This document shows, piece by piece, positions 54,161-64,000 of a stretch of 64,000 nucleotides of DNA. Location of the stretch: contig JAWZYU010000010.1 of assembly GCA_038380435.1 (NCBI GenBank), forward strand, positions 48,642,135 to 48,706,134. The letters run 5' to 3'. The position numbers and the translations under genes are program-made. The notes below the pieces were generated by a model. That model did not search any database. It saw only the letters and a list, made by a program, of their open reading frames with translations, and was not told the origin of the DNA. Source of the DNA: Ryuthela nishihirai. Taxonomy: Eukaryota; Arthropoda; Arachnida; Araneae; Heptathelidae. The stretch's first letter is position 1; every line of letters starts with the position of its first letter.

Positions 54161-55861
54161 AGTCAATATTTTTTCTATTTTCAACAGTATTCATTCAGTG
54201 TGTAATGAGTTATGGAAGTTTGAATATTTAACAACAGCTTAATATTATACAACATAACAATATTTAACAACAATTTAATAAACTTATACAAAACCGATGA
54301 ATAATGAAAGAATTCTTCACACGTACTTCTAAAATACACACTTATTTTATTAAACACTTTGATGCAATATAACTAAAATTTAATTAACTTCTGAAGTCAA
54401 TTTTGTTATTCCCTATGAGCTGTAAGGAAGACATTGACGGAACAGAAACATTTTAGCAAGAAGCTGCCGTAGTTTCGTATTTGGTGTCGAAATTTGCAGG
54501 TCACGTGATTATACTAAGATGTATTATACTTTCTGAAATCAAAGAATACCCACAAATCAAAGATGATTTAATAGTTTAAAAATACAGTTTGATTCAGAAA
54601 GAAAACCTGATCCTATCTTTCGTGTATTGAGTACACAGAGAAAGTAGTGATTAGACTTTATCCAATAAATGGTGATTTGGTTGCTTAGGCAGAATAAGTA
54701 TATTTCGTTGATTGACAAACACAGGACAGCCTCGGACTAAGCCCAAATGGCACCCCAACCAGCAAATTGCTGCAACAGAGATAAAGCTCCAATAGGCAAA
54801 TATCCTCGACTCTTACTTTAGCATGAAGAACGCTTAAATGCTCAGGACACATTTTCTGCCGCCCGTTGAGATCCACGAAGGCAAACACATCTGCAGTTTT
54901 GAATGCAATGATTCACTGAATACGTACATACTAAATGGAAAACGGCAAAATACGTTGAAGAAATAAAAGTGAGTTACGGTTTAATACTAACAAGTTTCTT
55001 TAACGAATAATAAAAGTAATATTAACTATTTTCATTCTTAATTTTATGAAATATATTTCGTTTTGGCAAATCATATTAATTGTTCATTTAATATACTTAA
55101 ATTATTTATTTGTAATCAAGTATTATTGATTCCAATTTTTTTTTCAAATATGCGAATCTGATTAAATCTTTGTCGTTAGCTACACAAATTACCTCTTAGT
55201 CAGTTATATGCAAGTGTAAATGAAACGATAGTGTTAGTCTTTTCAATTCACAGAAATTAAACATCAAGAAAGTTGTATTGTTCGCTGTTTAATATTGATA
55301 CTTTTCATACAAAACTTGTTTACCTATCTTCACTTCTTATTATCTAGTCTTAATGTATTCCGCTATTGCTCACGACAGGAGCCCATTTCTCCTCCGAGTA
55401 AATGGGTAACGTGCATCAAAATTGCATTATACAATCTCTGGCCTGAGATGGTAGCGTGTCTAAAGTGATTTTGTTGAGAACGTCGTTTGTTCTACTTGGA
55501 TCGAGTGTGCTAAGCACGGAAACTTATTTTTATTTGAAGAGATAACAAGTATAGCATGAACTGAGGAAAACTCTCGTGATATCAGCGGCGAGTGAATTTC
55601 TCGAGAACTTTAAAAAGAATCATTTCATTATTTACATTTTGTTACTTGTCAAAAGATGCATGTAATTTGTATAAAAATCTTCACAAAGTTCCGTTGTAAT
55701 ACTAATCTTAATGCATCATGAGAAGCAATTTAAGGATCGTTACTGTAGCTTGTAGTAGAAAAGCTTGAAGTGGGTAACAAATTGTGGTGTCTTTACACAC
55801 TCAGTGGTTGTATTATTAGAAACTACAGATATATGTGTATGCAATTTGTATAGTAATAAAT
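54161..55861. other. No recognised feature
   Basis: About 1.7 kb of AT-rich, apparently single-copy sequence. Short minus-strand frames near 54685-54888 have no recognisable domain. Confidence 0.45.
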
Positions 55862-56154
55862 AATAAATAAATACCCCCTCAGGCAGCTGCTTGCCACAGA
55901 GGTCTGACAGGAGCCTGTCAGTTTAATGGCAGGACCTCAGCAGAAAAACGACATACACAGCCATGCCTTACCCGGGGCTCGAACCCAGGTCCCTTAGATC
56001 AGTAGCACAGCCATGCCTTACCCGGGGCTCGAACCCAGGTCCCTTAGATCAATAGCCAAGCGCGCTAACCACTCGGCCATGGAACGGACCCGGGGCTCGA
56101 ACCCAGGTCCCTTAGATCAGTAGCCAAGCGCGCTAACCACTCGGCCATGGGACG
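55862..56154 (-). mobile_element. SINE family 2 with amplified tRNA head
   Basis: Tail and body (CCCCTCAGGCAGCTGCTTGC onward; the body is shortened by a deletion) are followed by three consecutive copies of the head region CCCGGGGCTCGAACCCAGGT. The first head copy is truncated at CAGTAGC, the other two extend to CTCGGCCATGG. Confidence 0.88.
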
Positions 56155-56231
56155 TGTGGATTTGTATAAATGTCGTCATAAATGCCATTATAATATTGAT
56201 TTTCATGAATTATAAGAAACAATTTAATAAT

Positions 56232-56345
56232 CGTCTTTCTGCTGAGGTCCTGTCATCCTCTCAGACCTTCTACTCTGGCATATAAGCTGACAGGGTACTG
56301 TCAGACCTTTGTGGCAAGCAGCTGCTTGAGGGGGTATTTTTTTTT
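56232..56345 (+). mobile_element. SINE family 2, body and tail only
   Basis: TTTCTGCTGAGGTCCTGTC to GCAGCTGCTTGAGGGGGTAT; no head. Confidence 0.85.
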
Positions 56346-56379
56346 ATTTTAGTCTAACATTTGGGACGGGAATTAGGCA

Positions 56380-56490
56380 AGTCAACAACGGGCTAGGTTC
56401 CTTATCTGAGGTTCGAATCCCAACTGTCTTAGCGTTGTGATTTATATCCACTAATTCCTCTTCTACCCTAGGCGAGAAAAGAAACATTAT
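56380..56490 (+). mobile_element. SINE family 1, head remnant
   Basis: GGTTCGAATCCCAACT (box B) with GCGTTGTGATTTAT after it; ends where LINE copy F begins. Confidence 0.6.
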
Positions 56491-56491
56491 G

Positions 56492-57730
56492 CAGGTAAAG
56501 TTCTTTGCATGATTGTACTTAACAGAATTGAGAATTTGGTTGATGGAAAACTGCGTGATGAGCGGCGTGGATTCTGAAGGGCTAGAGGGTGTTTAGATCA
56601 GATTTTTTCACTTAAGCAGATTCGTGAGAAGTGTTTAGAGTTTCAGAAAACTGTGATTACTAGCTTTGTAGATTTAAAAAAAAGCTTTTGACTCTGTGGA
56701 TCGTCAAAATTTCTTGAGATCACATGGTATACCGAACAAGTTAGATTTATGATGGCGCTCTATAATAACACTGAGTCATGTATGAGTTGGTGAGACTTGT
56801 TGCAACTGGTGTAGCATTTCTAGTGAATTTAGACAATGGCTTTTTTTGTTTCCTTTTCTCTTTCGTGTCGTCATTATGTTATGCAGAATTTCCTGCAAGA
56901 GGAAGATTTTGGCATTAAATGGTCTAGAGATTAGAAAATTCCTGATATAGATTAGGCTAATAATATGACCTTTCTGGTAAATGATGAGATAAACTCTTTA
57001 ATTAGGGTTATTGATGCGACTGGTAACAATAGGTATATTTGGTGATAAACAGAGAGTGAGCTAAACGTGATGAATATTGGTCATGAAAGTTATACTTCAA
57101 TTATTTTGAAGGCATCCTTGAGCAAGTGTCTCAGTTTAATTATCTTGGAAACTATGTTACAAATATTGGTGATGTGCGACATGAGATAAACAGAAGAATG
57201 AGAATTGCTGCTGGGACTTTTAAGAATCTATGAGAGTGTGGAGAAATAGTTGTAGGAAAGACTAAAATTAAGCTGTATAATAGTTTAGTTCTTTCCAGGA
57301 TTCGTTATGGTAGTGAAACCTAGGTCGCTTTGTAAAGTAGATAACAAGAAACTTGATGCTTTTGATTTTAGATGTTTACTCACTATCTTGGATATTAGGT
57401 GGTTTAACTTTGTAAGTAATGATGAGGTTAGGCAAAGGAGTCAGTAACCTCTTTTGAGTAGCATGTTGTGCAGAGAGCAATTTCTTTGGTTTGGCCATAT
57501 TGCTCGTATGGATAATTATAGATTAGCAAATAGGGTCATTAACAGTGTGCCTAAAGGCCATGGAAAAAGGGGAACACCTAGGATACGGTGGGCAGACAAT
57601 GTCGAGCAGGACCTCATTAAAAGTGACTTACAGTAGCCAAATGCAGCTGCTGTACATTAAAACACACATGTTTGGATGACAAAATTGTAATCTGGTTGGA
57701 CCTCAGTAGCTCGTGGCTTCTTGAGGATTC
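56492..57730 (+). mobile_element. RTE-like LINE, decayed copy F
   Basis: Matches from the reverse transcriptase (GKVLCMIVLNRI, about 23761 of the intact copy) to the 3' end (GGACCTCAGTAGC...CTTCTTGAGGAT). Many indels; the last piece (57454-57636) still reads FGHIARMDNYRLANR. Confidence 0.88.
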
Positions 57731-57991
57731 TGTATGTATGTAGAAGAAGGGAAAGTATAATAGATATGGGTGAGGAATTTTAATAAAAATGAATAATAGA
57801 ATTTTGTTACCAAATTCCATAAAAAATCGGGTAATGGAGTGATTTATAATAGTATGCTGTGAAATATTTTCCGGGATAGCTACATTTTTAAATAAATTAG
57901 TTGTGTTAAATCTTAAAATCTACTCCTGTGATAAACAAGAGATTAACTTTTGATAATGTTTTGTGCAAACAGGGCTGAATTTCCCATAAGG
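57731..57991. other. No recognised feature
   Basis: Spacer between the LINE remnant and a MITE. Confidence 0.4.
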
Positions 57992-58179
57992 TACAGTCGT
58001 TCAAAAAAGTATCCGAACACTATGGTTGATCACAGAATTCAGAAATTCAGAATTCAGAACTTCGTGTCACGTGACACGAAGTTGCCAGATCACTAATTTC
58101 TAAAAAAATTGTTGCCAAATATTTTTTTCTGAATTCTGTGATCAACCATAGTGTTCGGATACTTTTTTGAGCGACTGTA
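57992..58179. mobile_element. Palindromic TA-flanked MITE, 188 bp
   Basis: TACAGTCGTTCAAAAAAGTA to its complement, with CACGTG at the centre; same family as 50835-51449. The left arm carries a short internal rearrangement (CAGAATTCAGAAATTCAG). Confidence 0.92.
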
Positions 58180-59366
58180 CGTTAGGCATTTATTATTTAA
58201 TAATTAATTTAATTAATTAGTTTAATCATTAGGCACGGCACTACTCGGTGCTAGAACTACGTTTCCCATCATCTGTTAATTTCCCAGCTTTGAAAACTTC
58301 TTACAAGAAAATCAGTAGATTATAATCACGAATTTCAGTAAAAACAATTTTCTGCCTCTCTTTAACTGAAAAGAATTAATGAAGAAAAACAACTTTTTTC
58401 AGCATTGTATTTATTGCAAAAAAAAAAGAGTTTACTCTTACGCGATATTTATAGATATTTTGCAATGACAAAAGGCCTAAATATCTTCAACTTTCCTCAA
58501 AAGATTTAAATTTGTTTTGTTCACTCCTAGGTATACTATTACAACGCTATTGAAAATTGTTTTCCTTGCTGAATATTTTATTAAATACAGTCTGGTTAAA
58601 TGCTGAGATTAAATAATAAGTTTGGTTTCAGAAAGTAGTTCATAATTCTGGCGTCTTTTGAAATCACCACTTCGCAGAGGCAAACAAAGACATTCCTAAT
58701 ATGCGTTGCAAAAGCTCAGACTACTTAATATTCTGGAATAAATGGATGTTATTATTTTATACGTTAAACATGCTTATCGTTCGAAGATCTTATGCTGAAA
58801 CTTATTTGCATGTGTATGCTCCTTGTTTACGAGAAGAACGAATTGTACTGGAAGATTAATTACTCTCAGTAATTAACAGAAACTTTATGCAGACCTTTTC
58901 ACGCTCTCTGGTTTATGCTCTCGCCTGAGATGAATTAGGACGATAACGGTGCAATATCCATCACACTCTGATTCAAAGTTTTAAGCTTAAATTTATGACA
59001 TTCATGTGATATTTGAAGATGAAGAATATTATGGGATTAATATTTAATCTTTGCAGTTCAAACTCAAGGCGATTCTATTCGCTTGTTACTTGCCTGAAAC
59101 TAAAATTAATTTAAAACAAGAATAAAACTGCTTCAGAAGTGATGAAATCTTAGAACAATCTTCTTAAGAGTTAAAAATCAAGTTCGATGAATATATATAA
59201 GCATAATTCCGAAAATAAATTGCAAGGACCAATGATCTCTAACGAATATGATATGCTCTTTCCCAATTTTCGCATATCTCTTAAAAAGTTTGATTTTTCC
59301 TGTCATTACTGGGTTAAAGGGCATATCACTGCTGTCAATGTAAACTCCTAGACCACCACACACTAC
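58180..59366. other. No recognised feature
   Basis: About 1.2 kb AT-rich sequence; nothing recognised. Confidence 0.45.
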
Positions 59367-60126
59367 TACTGGAGGGTTGAGGGCGCAGTCGGTAGCACGC
59401 CAGGCTCGTAGTCTGCAGTACCCAGGTTCGAGTTTCATCTCCGCTACTCCCCCATCCTGCCCTCGATGAGAGAAGTGAACCAGTGGACTTGGAAAGGCCG
59501 CCGTCCGTCAAATGGGACGTAAAGCCTTGACCCCCATGTGCAGAAGAGTCATGCGCTGTGCACTTTTAAGAACACTCTGGATGGCATTGACGGGAGGATC
59601 CCATCTGTCTCCCAACAGGTGTGGGGCGGGGGTGGCTCAGTCGGTAGCGCGCCAGGCTCGTAATCTGTAGTTCCCAGGTTCGAGTCCCAGCTGGGTCACG
59701 TTGAGATTTATCTCCACAAAATTTCCCGCCCTGCCTACGGTCAGTAGGGGACACCGATGGGCTTGGAAAGGCCGCTGTCCGTCGGATGGGACGTTAAGCC
59801 GTGGCCCCTTGTGTGGGAGAGCCATACCCTGTGCACGTTAAAGAACACGCTGGATGGCCTTGACGGGAGGCTACCATCTGTCTCCCAACAGCTGTTCCAG
59901 TGGGTCCCCTCTCCCAACCTTCTCTGAGCCTTCGGGGTCCATGTGACCTGGCCATTTAGCCCATGGTGTGCAAAAAAGTGCCGCTCAGAGGTAAAACAAC
60001 CCAACCCAACATGTGTGCAGTGGGTCCCCTTCCCCAACCTTCTCTGAGGCTTTGATATCCTTGTGGCTTGGCCTTTAGATTATTGTGCTAAAAAAGGGCA
60101 GTTGAGATGTAAATCAATCAACAACC
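59367..60126 (+). mobile_element. SINE family 1, outer copy split by a second SINE
   Basis: 59367-59623 holds the head (GCGCAGTCGGTAGCACGCC, GGTTCGAGTTTC) and body; 60007-60126 resumes GTGTGCAGTGGGTCCCC and ends at GTAAATCAATCAACAAC. Confidence 0.88.
59624..60006 (+). mobile_element. SINE family 1, young copy nested in the outer SINE
   Basis: Near-consensus full-length copy (GGCGGGGGTGGCTCAGTCGG to GTAAAACAACCCAACC). The flanking duplication CAACAGGTGTG/CAACATGTGTG is 11 bp with one mismatch (59613-59623, 60007-60017). Confidence 0.9.
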
Positions 60127-60168
60127 CTTTATAATGCAGAGTTTTTCCACATTAGATTTTTATTGCCA
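60083..60168. repeat. Segment repeated inverted at 60848-60945
   Basis: GGGCAGTTGAGATGTAAATC...TTTATTGCCATCA is found complemented at 60848-60945 and, in part, directly after 60980. See the mosaic entry. Confidence 0.88.
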
Positions 60169-60689
60169 TCAATGGTTTCTATTTGTTGTAATATTTAAGT
60201 GTTGAATAAATTTTTTTATCTTGCAATTAATTTTATTTTGTGGCCTTCATATAGCTGTATCCTGACTACAATCTAAGATTTTACGAAAGAGTAATTTAAG
60301 AACAATAATTTACTTGACAGAAAATTCTAGCAGATCGCGGGATTACAAATAAAAAAAAGTAGCTCCAGTACTAAAAAGATTGAATACCACTGCTCTGTAG
60401 GATTCATGTCCAGAGAATAGGCTGACCACTCCATCTGCTGAATATCCTCCCTTTCGAGGAATTCGTCGACTATCTGAGCCATCGATCGAGGCCGTCGACT
60501 ATCTGCCATCCATCAAAGTAAACTGGGGGGGGGGGGGTAGCACCACCTTTACAAAGCTTCACAAAGGGCTGAAGGATATCGTCCCTATACTTCATACCCG
60601 TCAGAGTGCCTCTAGCACAGAGGTGGAGCTATGTGCGCCCATTGATATAATGCAATCCCTGATGATGATCTGGATTCCACCACCATCAT

Positions 60690-61143
60690 AGTTGTATCTT
60701 TCTCTAATGTTAGGTTGGTAACTAGTTCCTTGTTCTCTGGGACGGGGGTGGCTCAGTCGGTAGCGCATCAGCTCGTAGTCTGCAGTTTCCAGGTTCGAGT
60801 CCTATTTTAGCAATCGTTAAAATAGGACTCGAACCTATTTTAACGATGGCAATAACGAACTGATGGCAATAAAAATCTAATGTGGAAAAACTTTGCATTA
60901 AAGGGTTGTTGATTGATTTACATCTCAACTGCCCTTTTTAAGCCAAATAATACAATGATGTCACTGATTTTTAAGCAGCAGTAACGAACTGATGGCAATA
61001 AAAATCTAATGTGGAAAAATAGGTTGGTAACTATTTTCCTTGTTCCTAAGTTCCTTGTTCTCTGGTGCGGGGGTGGCTCAGTCGGTAGCGCATCAGGTCG
61101 TAGTCTGCAGTTTCCAAGTTCGAGTCCTATTTTAGCAATCGTT
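60690..61143. repeat. Rearranged duplication with SINE heads
   Basis: The block AGGTTGGTAACTAGTTCC through a SINE head to TATTTTAGCAATCGTT (about 60712-60820) is repeated at 61021-61143. Between them are an inverted copy of the box B region (AATAGGACTCGAACC, near 60823) and the inverted copy of 60083-60168. Confidence 0.85.
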
Positions 61144-61440
61144 GAGTTTTAATTCCCCTCCCTGCCCAGGTCAGTAGGAGAACCGATGACCTTGGAAAGG
61201 CCGCCGTCCGTCGGATGGGACATTAAGTCGTGGCTCCGTGTGTGAGAGAGCTATACCCTGTGCACATTTATGAACACGCTGGATGGCCTTGACAGGAGGC
61301 TCCCATCTGTCTCCCAACAGGTGTGCAGTGGGTCCCCTTCCCCCAACGTTCTCTGAGCCTTCGGAGTACTCGTGACCTGGCCATTTAGCCCGTTGTGTGT
61401 GCAAAAATTGCCACTAAGATGCAAAACAATCCAATCCTTG
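61065..61440 (+). mobile_element. SINE family 1
   Basis: Head GCGGGGGTGGCTCAGTCGGT, body with GACCTTGGAAAGGCCGCCGT, end AAATTGCCACTAAGATGCAAA. Confidence 0.9.
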
Positions 61441-61529
61441 ATATCTCTAGCTCGTAACATGCCGAGAATCAGTCTGAAGACTTAACCGTGATTCTTCTGT
61501 GAAAAACACTTGCACCGATTGGCCTTGGG

Positions 61530-61832
61530 TTTGGTTTATCTCTGCTAATCCTCCCCATCCTGCCCTTAGTCAGTAGGGGACACAGATGGTCTTGGAAAGA
61601 CCGCTGTCCATTTCATGGAATCTTAAACCATTCCCGCATCTGCAGAGGGCCATATTCTGAACATCTTAAAGAACATACTGGATGGCCTTGATGGGAGGCT
61701 ACCTTATGTCTCCTAACAGCTGTCTAGTGGGTCACCTTCCTCCAACTCTTCTGAGCCCTTGGGGTCCTTGTGACCTGCCTATTTAGTCCATTGTGTAAAA
61801 AAATGCAGCTCAGACAATTCAACTCAACCTGG
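61530..61832 (+). mobile_element. SINE family 1, headless older copy
   Basis: GGTTTATCTCTGCTAATCC and CAGTAGGGGACACAGATGG to AAATGCAGCTCAGACAATTC. Confidence 0.82.
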
Positions 61833-62240
61833 GATTTAGTAACGATGTACCATGTTATTCAGGCTGCGCTGTGGGAGGGATTGTCAAGAATACAAACCAT
61901 TGGCTTGTATTCCTTTCTCTGGTGAAACTTTCTGAAGACATTTGAAACATAGTTGCCCCAGTGGCTGCAGAAAAGTTCCAGAGAGAGTTGTCTGGCTGAC
62001 ATCGCCTATAATATTAGATTGTTAGAGCAAGATAAGAGTCATCATGCACTGTGGTCGCTCTTGAACGACCTTGCATTCATCTACGGCTAACTCTCCTGTC
62101 TGTTGGAACCATCTTCAAAGTTTTGAAAGCTGTGATTGGGAGGCATTTACAACCCTAACCATACCGGTCTGAGATCGCCAGACTCTTAACATACCGATTA
62201 CTCTATCACGTGTAAAAACACACAAGATGTAAGTTAATAA

Positions 62241-62944
62241 TTTCAGTCATTGTGAGATATTTAACAGTTTGTAAATTATGCTTAACTTTGGACACCAGTA
62301 TATACATAGAGTACGATATCGTATGTTTATTACTAGCAATGTTTTCATTATAGACACTATATTAGACTTAGATGATTCTTTACGATACATGTCTAATAGA
62401 GTAACATTGGCTGCCGTTGTTTACACACTCCTTTTCTCAATGCTCATATATTTGATCACGTGACAAGTGTTTGCGTATCAACATGCCACCTATATTAAGC
62501 AAGAGTCATTTCCTCGGCTCTTCGCTCGATGTAACCATAGCAACGAAGGTGGTTGCTTGTTGCAATGTTGTAGCGACCTGGAGAGCGTTATTGGTAGCCA
62601 GTTAATGACAATTCCAACAAATGATCTTAATACTTTGAGAACATCATCGTAGAGAAATATGTTGGTTTCTAGGTAGTTATTTAATTGGAATTTAGCCTTT
62701 TAATCTCTGAGCTTTGGTTAAGTATTAGGTTGAAGTTTACTATGCGATTTGCCTAATGATTATTTTGAACAATTTCAACTTCAGAGCAAATTCTCTTTCT
62801 AATTCTTTATTTTTTCTAAGTCGTGGAGTAGGTGCAACGTATTTCTACAGAATGTAGCAACTCAGTTCCATGAAGTGATATGTCTGCAACATTAAAATAA
62901 ATAAATAAATGTTTTAAATTGCTATTTTGTGCCTGTAGAAGTCC
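62241..62944. other. No recognised gene
   Basis: Two adjacent open frames (62278-62463, 62467-62652) show no recognisable domain; nothing else seen. Confidence 0.4.
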
Positions 62945-63085
62945 AGGAACACACTAGATGGCTTTGATGGGAGGCTACCATCTGTTTCCTATCAGATGTC
63001 CAATGGGTCTATTTCCTTTAACCTTCTCTGAGCCCTCGGGGTCTATTGTGGGCCAAAAAAGGCGACTTTGAGAAGTAAAATAATT
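62945..63085 (+). mobile_element. SINE family 1, 3' fragment
   Basis: GGAACACACTAGATGGCTTT through GAGGCTACCATCTGTTTCC to GAGAAGTAAAATAATTG. Confidence 0.8.
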
Positions 63086-63206
63086 GAATACAATTCATTA
63101 ATCGAATTGAACCTGAATATTCGGACTGCTACTACTAATTTCTGTAACTTTCTTTTTATCTCGTTTCAAACATTCAACGTCACATCTCTGCTTCTACTGA
63201 TTCAAC

Positions 63207-63590
63207 AGGGGGTGGCTCAGTCGGTAGCGCGCCAGGCTTGTAATCTGTAGTTCCCAGGTTCGAGTCCCAGCTGGGTCAGCGTTGAGATTTATCTCCGCAA
63301 AATTCTCCGTTCTGCCCACGGTCAGTAGGGTACACCGATGGGCTTGGAAAGACCGCCGTCCGTCGGATGGGACGTTAAGCCGTGGCTCGTGTGCGGGAGA
63401 GCCATAACCTGTGTACGTTAAAGAACACGCTGGATGGTCTTGACGGGAGGCTACCATCTGTCTCCCAACAGCTGTTCCAGTGGGTCTCCTCCCCCTACCT
63501 TCTCAGAGCCTTCGGGGTCCATGTGACCTGACCATTTATCCCATGGTGTGCAAAAAAAGTGCCGCTCAGAGGTAAATCAACATAACCTAT
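63207..63590 (+). mobile_element. SINE family 1, near full length
   Basis: Head GGGGTGGCTCAGTCGGTAGC, box B GGTTCGAGTCCCA, complete body and tail GTGCCGCTCAGAGGTAAATC. Confidence 0.93.
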
Positions 63591-63925
63591 ATAAGAATAG
63601 AAACAAAACCAAAACTCTGTCGATTATATAGTTGCGATCACCTCTCAATTAAACATATAACAAATAATCAGTTTATTGAATAACACTCCTTTCTTCCAAT
63701 TTTTGACCAAACAATTTTAGGTGCATAACTGAACAATTTTGGAGTTCATATTACTCCTTAAAAATGCATATCTTTGTTTTTTATCAAGTTTATATTTTAA
63801 TTTCTGAAAAATGCCGTTTTTCGCAATTCTTCACTCAATAGAAATGCATTTTTTTCAAACATCTGAAAGTCTGAATCCCGTCAAACATCTGAATTCTGTC
63901 GTGCATCTGAAATTTTCAAACATCT
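63591..63925. other. No gene; short CATCTGAA repeats
   Basis: CAAACATCTGAA recurs four times between 63856 and 63927, twice followed by TCCCGTC. Confidence 0.6.
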
Positions 63926-63927
63926 GA

Positions 63928-64000
63928 ATCCCGTCGTGCCAGCTTATTGCTGGCACGACGGGAATCGAACCCGCAACTCTCTAGATACATGCCAGAGCGC
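63928..64000 (-). pseudogene. tRNA-like 3' half with inverted acceptor arm, cut by window end
   Basis: A perfect hairpin TCCCGTCGTGCCAGC-TTATT-GCTGGCACGACGGGA spans 63929-63963. The right arm continues on the minus strand as the T arm (GGGTTCGATTCCCG, box B) of a tRNA-like sequence that runs off the window. It could be a real tRNA 3' end, but the inverted acceptor copy makes a foldback or SINE head more likely. Confidence 0.6.

Larger units (their letters stand above)
60385..62240 (-). mobile_element. Tc1-like transposon, decayed and cut by SINEs
   Basis: Minus-strand transposase pieces lie in the right order from right to left: N-terminal region (HDDSYLALTI, SAATGATMF; 61860-62110), QVFFTEESRLSLQTDSRH (61440-61510; first catalytic acidic position, where Asp is expected), a GGG-type region (60590-60700) and the C-terminal DEFLEREDIQQMEWSAYSLD with MNPTE (60400-60480). 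SINE copies and duplications at 60738-61440 and 61530-61832 interrupt it. All frames are broken. Confidence 0.8.

Noticed and set aside
54161..59366. Possible homology between 54.2-55.8 kb and 58.2-59.3 kb
   Set aside because: Only short shared phrases (such as GCCTGAGATG) were seen, in similar AT-rich context; not enough to claim a repeat.

Overview
The window looks like AT-rich genomic DNA of an invertebrate animal, probably an arthropod. The evidence is an RTE-like LINE family, two tRNA-headed SINE families, several Tc1/mariner, hAT and pogo-type DNA transposons, a Polinton (Maverick/adintovirus-like) element and one pair of intron-bounded exon candidates. The general style (dense tRNA SINEs, a mariner lineage of the type common in spiders, Polintons) suggests a chelicerate, but that is inference only. 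No prokaryotic gene organisation is present; almost everything recognisable is mobile DNA.

Layout. 1-7.2 kb: a foldback element with a tRNA-like core, a 5'-truncated RTE LINE copy split by a young SINE, an AT-rich expansion between 61-bp direct repeats, a degenerate Tc1-like transposon and a pogo/Tigger-type element. 7.2-21 kb: a possible 3' end of a host gene (exon at 7409-7448, terminal exon from 16366) whose 8.9-kb intron holds SINEs, a decayed LINE and a hAT MITE, then more SINE and LINE remnants. 21.4-25.0 kb: a structurally intact RTE-like LINE with one 1003-aa endonuclease/reverse-transcriptase ORF and a (GAT)n tail; it is the master-like relative of five broken copies here. 25-35.9 kb: MITEs, a possible non-autonomous Helitron, nested SINE/hAT structures, an inverted SINE pair.

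35,935-46,871 is the most interesting block: a Polinton of about 10.9 kb with ~237-bp inverted terminal repeats and a matching 6-bp flank (AAGTAT). On the + strand it carries, in order, a PC4-like protein (intact), a small membrane protein (intact), integrase with chromodomain, minor capsid, a small basic core-like protein, major capsid, adenovirus-type protease, A32-like packaging ATPase and two conserved small proteins. Protein-primed family B DNA polymerase lies on the - strand, converging on them. All genes except the first two are broken by stops and frameshifts. A 98-bp copy of the protease/ATPase junction sits inside the major capsid gene.

46.9-64 kb: another LINE remnant carrying a SINE that itself carries a hAT transposon with an exact 8-bp target duplication; a palindrome-rich TA-flanked MITE; a decayed mariner; two more LINE copies; a SINE with a triplicated tRNA head; a decayed Tc1 cut up by SINEs; and a second tRNA-like hairpin at the right edge. 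Two links tie elements together: the second SINE family ends in a sequence resembling the last bases of the RTE LINE, suggesting the LINE supplies its retrotransposition machinery; and the nesting order (LINE, then SINE, then hAT) gives relative ages.
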